Assembly: GCA_024636395.1 (NCBI GenBank)
Contig: JAGXHD010000028.1
Location: forward strand, 1 to 5,845
DNA length: 5,845 bases
Reading direction: 5' to 3'
From: Sulfitobacter sp.
GTDB taxonomy: Bacteria; Pseudomonadota; Alphaproteobacteria; Rhodobacterales; Rhodobacteraceae
Positions 5,354 through 5,845 of the stretch are shown in pieces. Each line of letters starts with the position of its first letter. Position 1 is the stretch's first letter. The notes below the pieces were generated by a model, which was not told the origin of the DNA, ran no database searches, and saw only the letters and a list, made by a program, of their open reading frames with translations. A program made the translations under genes and the position numbers.

Positions 5354-5845
5354 TTATAAGTGGAAAAACAGCGATTTGAGATAGCCGCTCTCGGCCAGTT
5401 GCGGCAACTGCGGATGGTCCGCGCCTGCAAACCCCGTGTGGATCAGCGCAGGACGCCGCCCCGCACGGCCGATCCCGCGCACCGATGCCCCACGGAACGC
5501 TGTCAGATCTGCGGCGTGCGAACATGAACACAATCCCAGAATGCCACCTTCAGCCACCAGCGGCGCCGCTAGTCGTGCGATCCGCTCGTAGGCGCGCAGG
5601 CCCGCTTCGAGTGCGGGTTTTGCTGGTGCGAAAGCGGGCGGATCACAGATGATCAAATCAAATTCAGCGCCCTCGGCGCGCAAGGCGGTCAGCACGTCGA
5701 ACGCATCGCCTTGGCGGATGCTCACTTTGTCGGAGACGCCCATCGCTGCAGCCCCCTCTTCGGCAAGCGCGAGCGCGGGTGCGGAGCCATCGATGCACAA
5801 CGCCGATGTGGCCCCGGCAGCCACCGAAGCCAAACCAAACCCGCC
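5354..5845 (-). CDS. RlmI-like 23S rRNA methyltransferase, C-terminal part
   Basis: A frame entering from the right edge on the - strand gives the last 163 residues, about 40% of the usual length of around 390-400. It starts inside the SAM-binding glycine loop (GGFGLASVAAGA). The acidic residue of CIDGSAPAL (Asp19 of the fragment), the QGDAFDVL motif, the motif IV block DLIICDPPAFA (Asp68-Pro-Pro) and CSCSH (106-110), likely holding the catalytic cysteine, follow. The end SGYLKSLFFHL matches the family's usual 'YLK' C-terminus. This is the arrangement of the RlmI (YccW) class, which makes 5-methylcytidine in 23S rRNA (position 1962 in E. coli); related paralogues with other rRNA targets exist, so the exact site is inferred. 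The N-terminal PUA domain would lie outside the window. The PIN gene begins 4 nt after its stop, suggesting one transcript. Confidence 0.85.
   Translation of the reverse strand, partial: GGFGLASVAAGATSALCIDGSAPALALAEEGAAAMGVSDKVSIRQGDAFDVLTALRAEGAEFDLIICDPPAFAPAKPALEAGLRAYERIARLAAPLVAEGGILGLCSCSHAADLTAFRGASVRGIGRAGRRPALIHTGFAGADHPQLPQLAESGYLKSLFFHL

Noticed and set aside
5350..5430. N-terminal extension of the PIN protein upstream of ATG 5349
   Set aside because: It would overlap the methyltransferase coding end out of frame, and the PIN fold normally begins directly at the LLDACV strand.

Overview
The window looks like an ordinary chromosomal segment of an alphaproteobacterium, most probably of the Rhodobacteraceae (Roseobacter group). 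The basis is GC-rich coding sequence with alphaproteobacterial codon use, a DUF2927 lipoprotein, a CoxE-type VWA protein and a PIN protein resembling the RSP_2648 family. All three are recognised here from memory of those families, not from a search. There is no sign of a mobile element, CRISPR array, tRNA or rRNA, and genes pack tightly.

Layout, left to right. (1) Positions 2-166 are the C-terminal end of a protein that reads as a MoxR-type AAA+ ATPase. It is overlapped by a small three-helix membrane protein (108-446), and both are closed by a good intrinsic terminator (456-482). (2) Positions 483-702 are a relatively AT-rich spacer with short repeats, a GC-rich hairpin, a possible short upstream ORF and a weak promoter. 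(3) A tight + strand run follows: a DUF2927 lipoprotein with a TPR-like C-terminus (703-2064), a 55-residue two-helix membrane protein (2089-2256), and a CoxE-like VWA protein (2256-3443) whose start codon overlaps the previous stop. (4) An OsmC-family peroxidase (3524-3952) ends in a very strong intrinsic terminator (3987-4016). (5) An M48 zinc metalloprotease with an N-terminal membrane anchor (4088-4771) may be translated from a leaderless mRNA. (6) On the - strand, convergent with the protease, a two-gene run holds an RlmI-like 23S rRNA methyltransferase (5845-5354, entering from the right edge) followed after 4 nt by a PIN-domain protein (5349-4807).

The most interesting theme is the left half. 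MoxR ATPases and VWA proteins normally work as a pair that remodels or matures a client complex. Here the pair is separated by three envelope genes: a small membrane protein, a TPR-bearing lipoprotein and a two-helix peptide. This suggests, by inference only, that the ATPase/VWA machine serves an envelope process in this lineage. The remaining genes (peroxide defence, membrane protein quality control, rRNA modification, PIN ribonuclease) are housekeeping or stress functions with no obvious tie to it.
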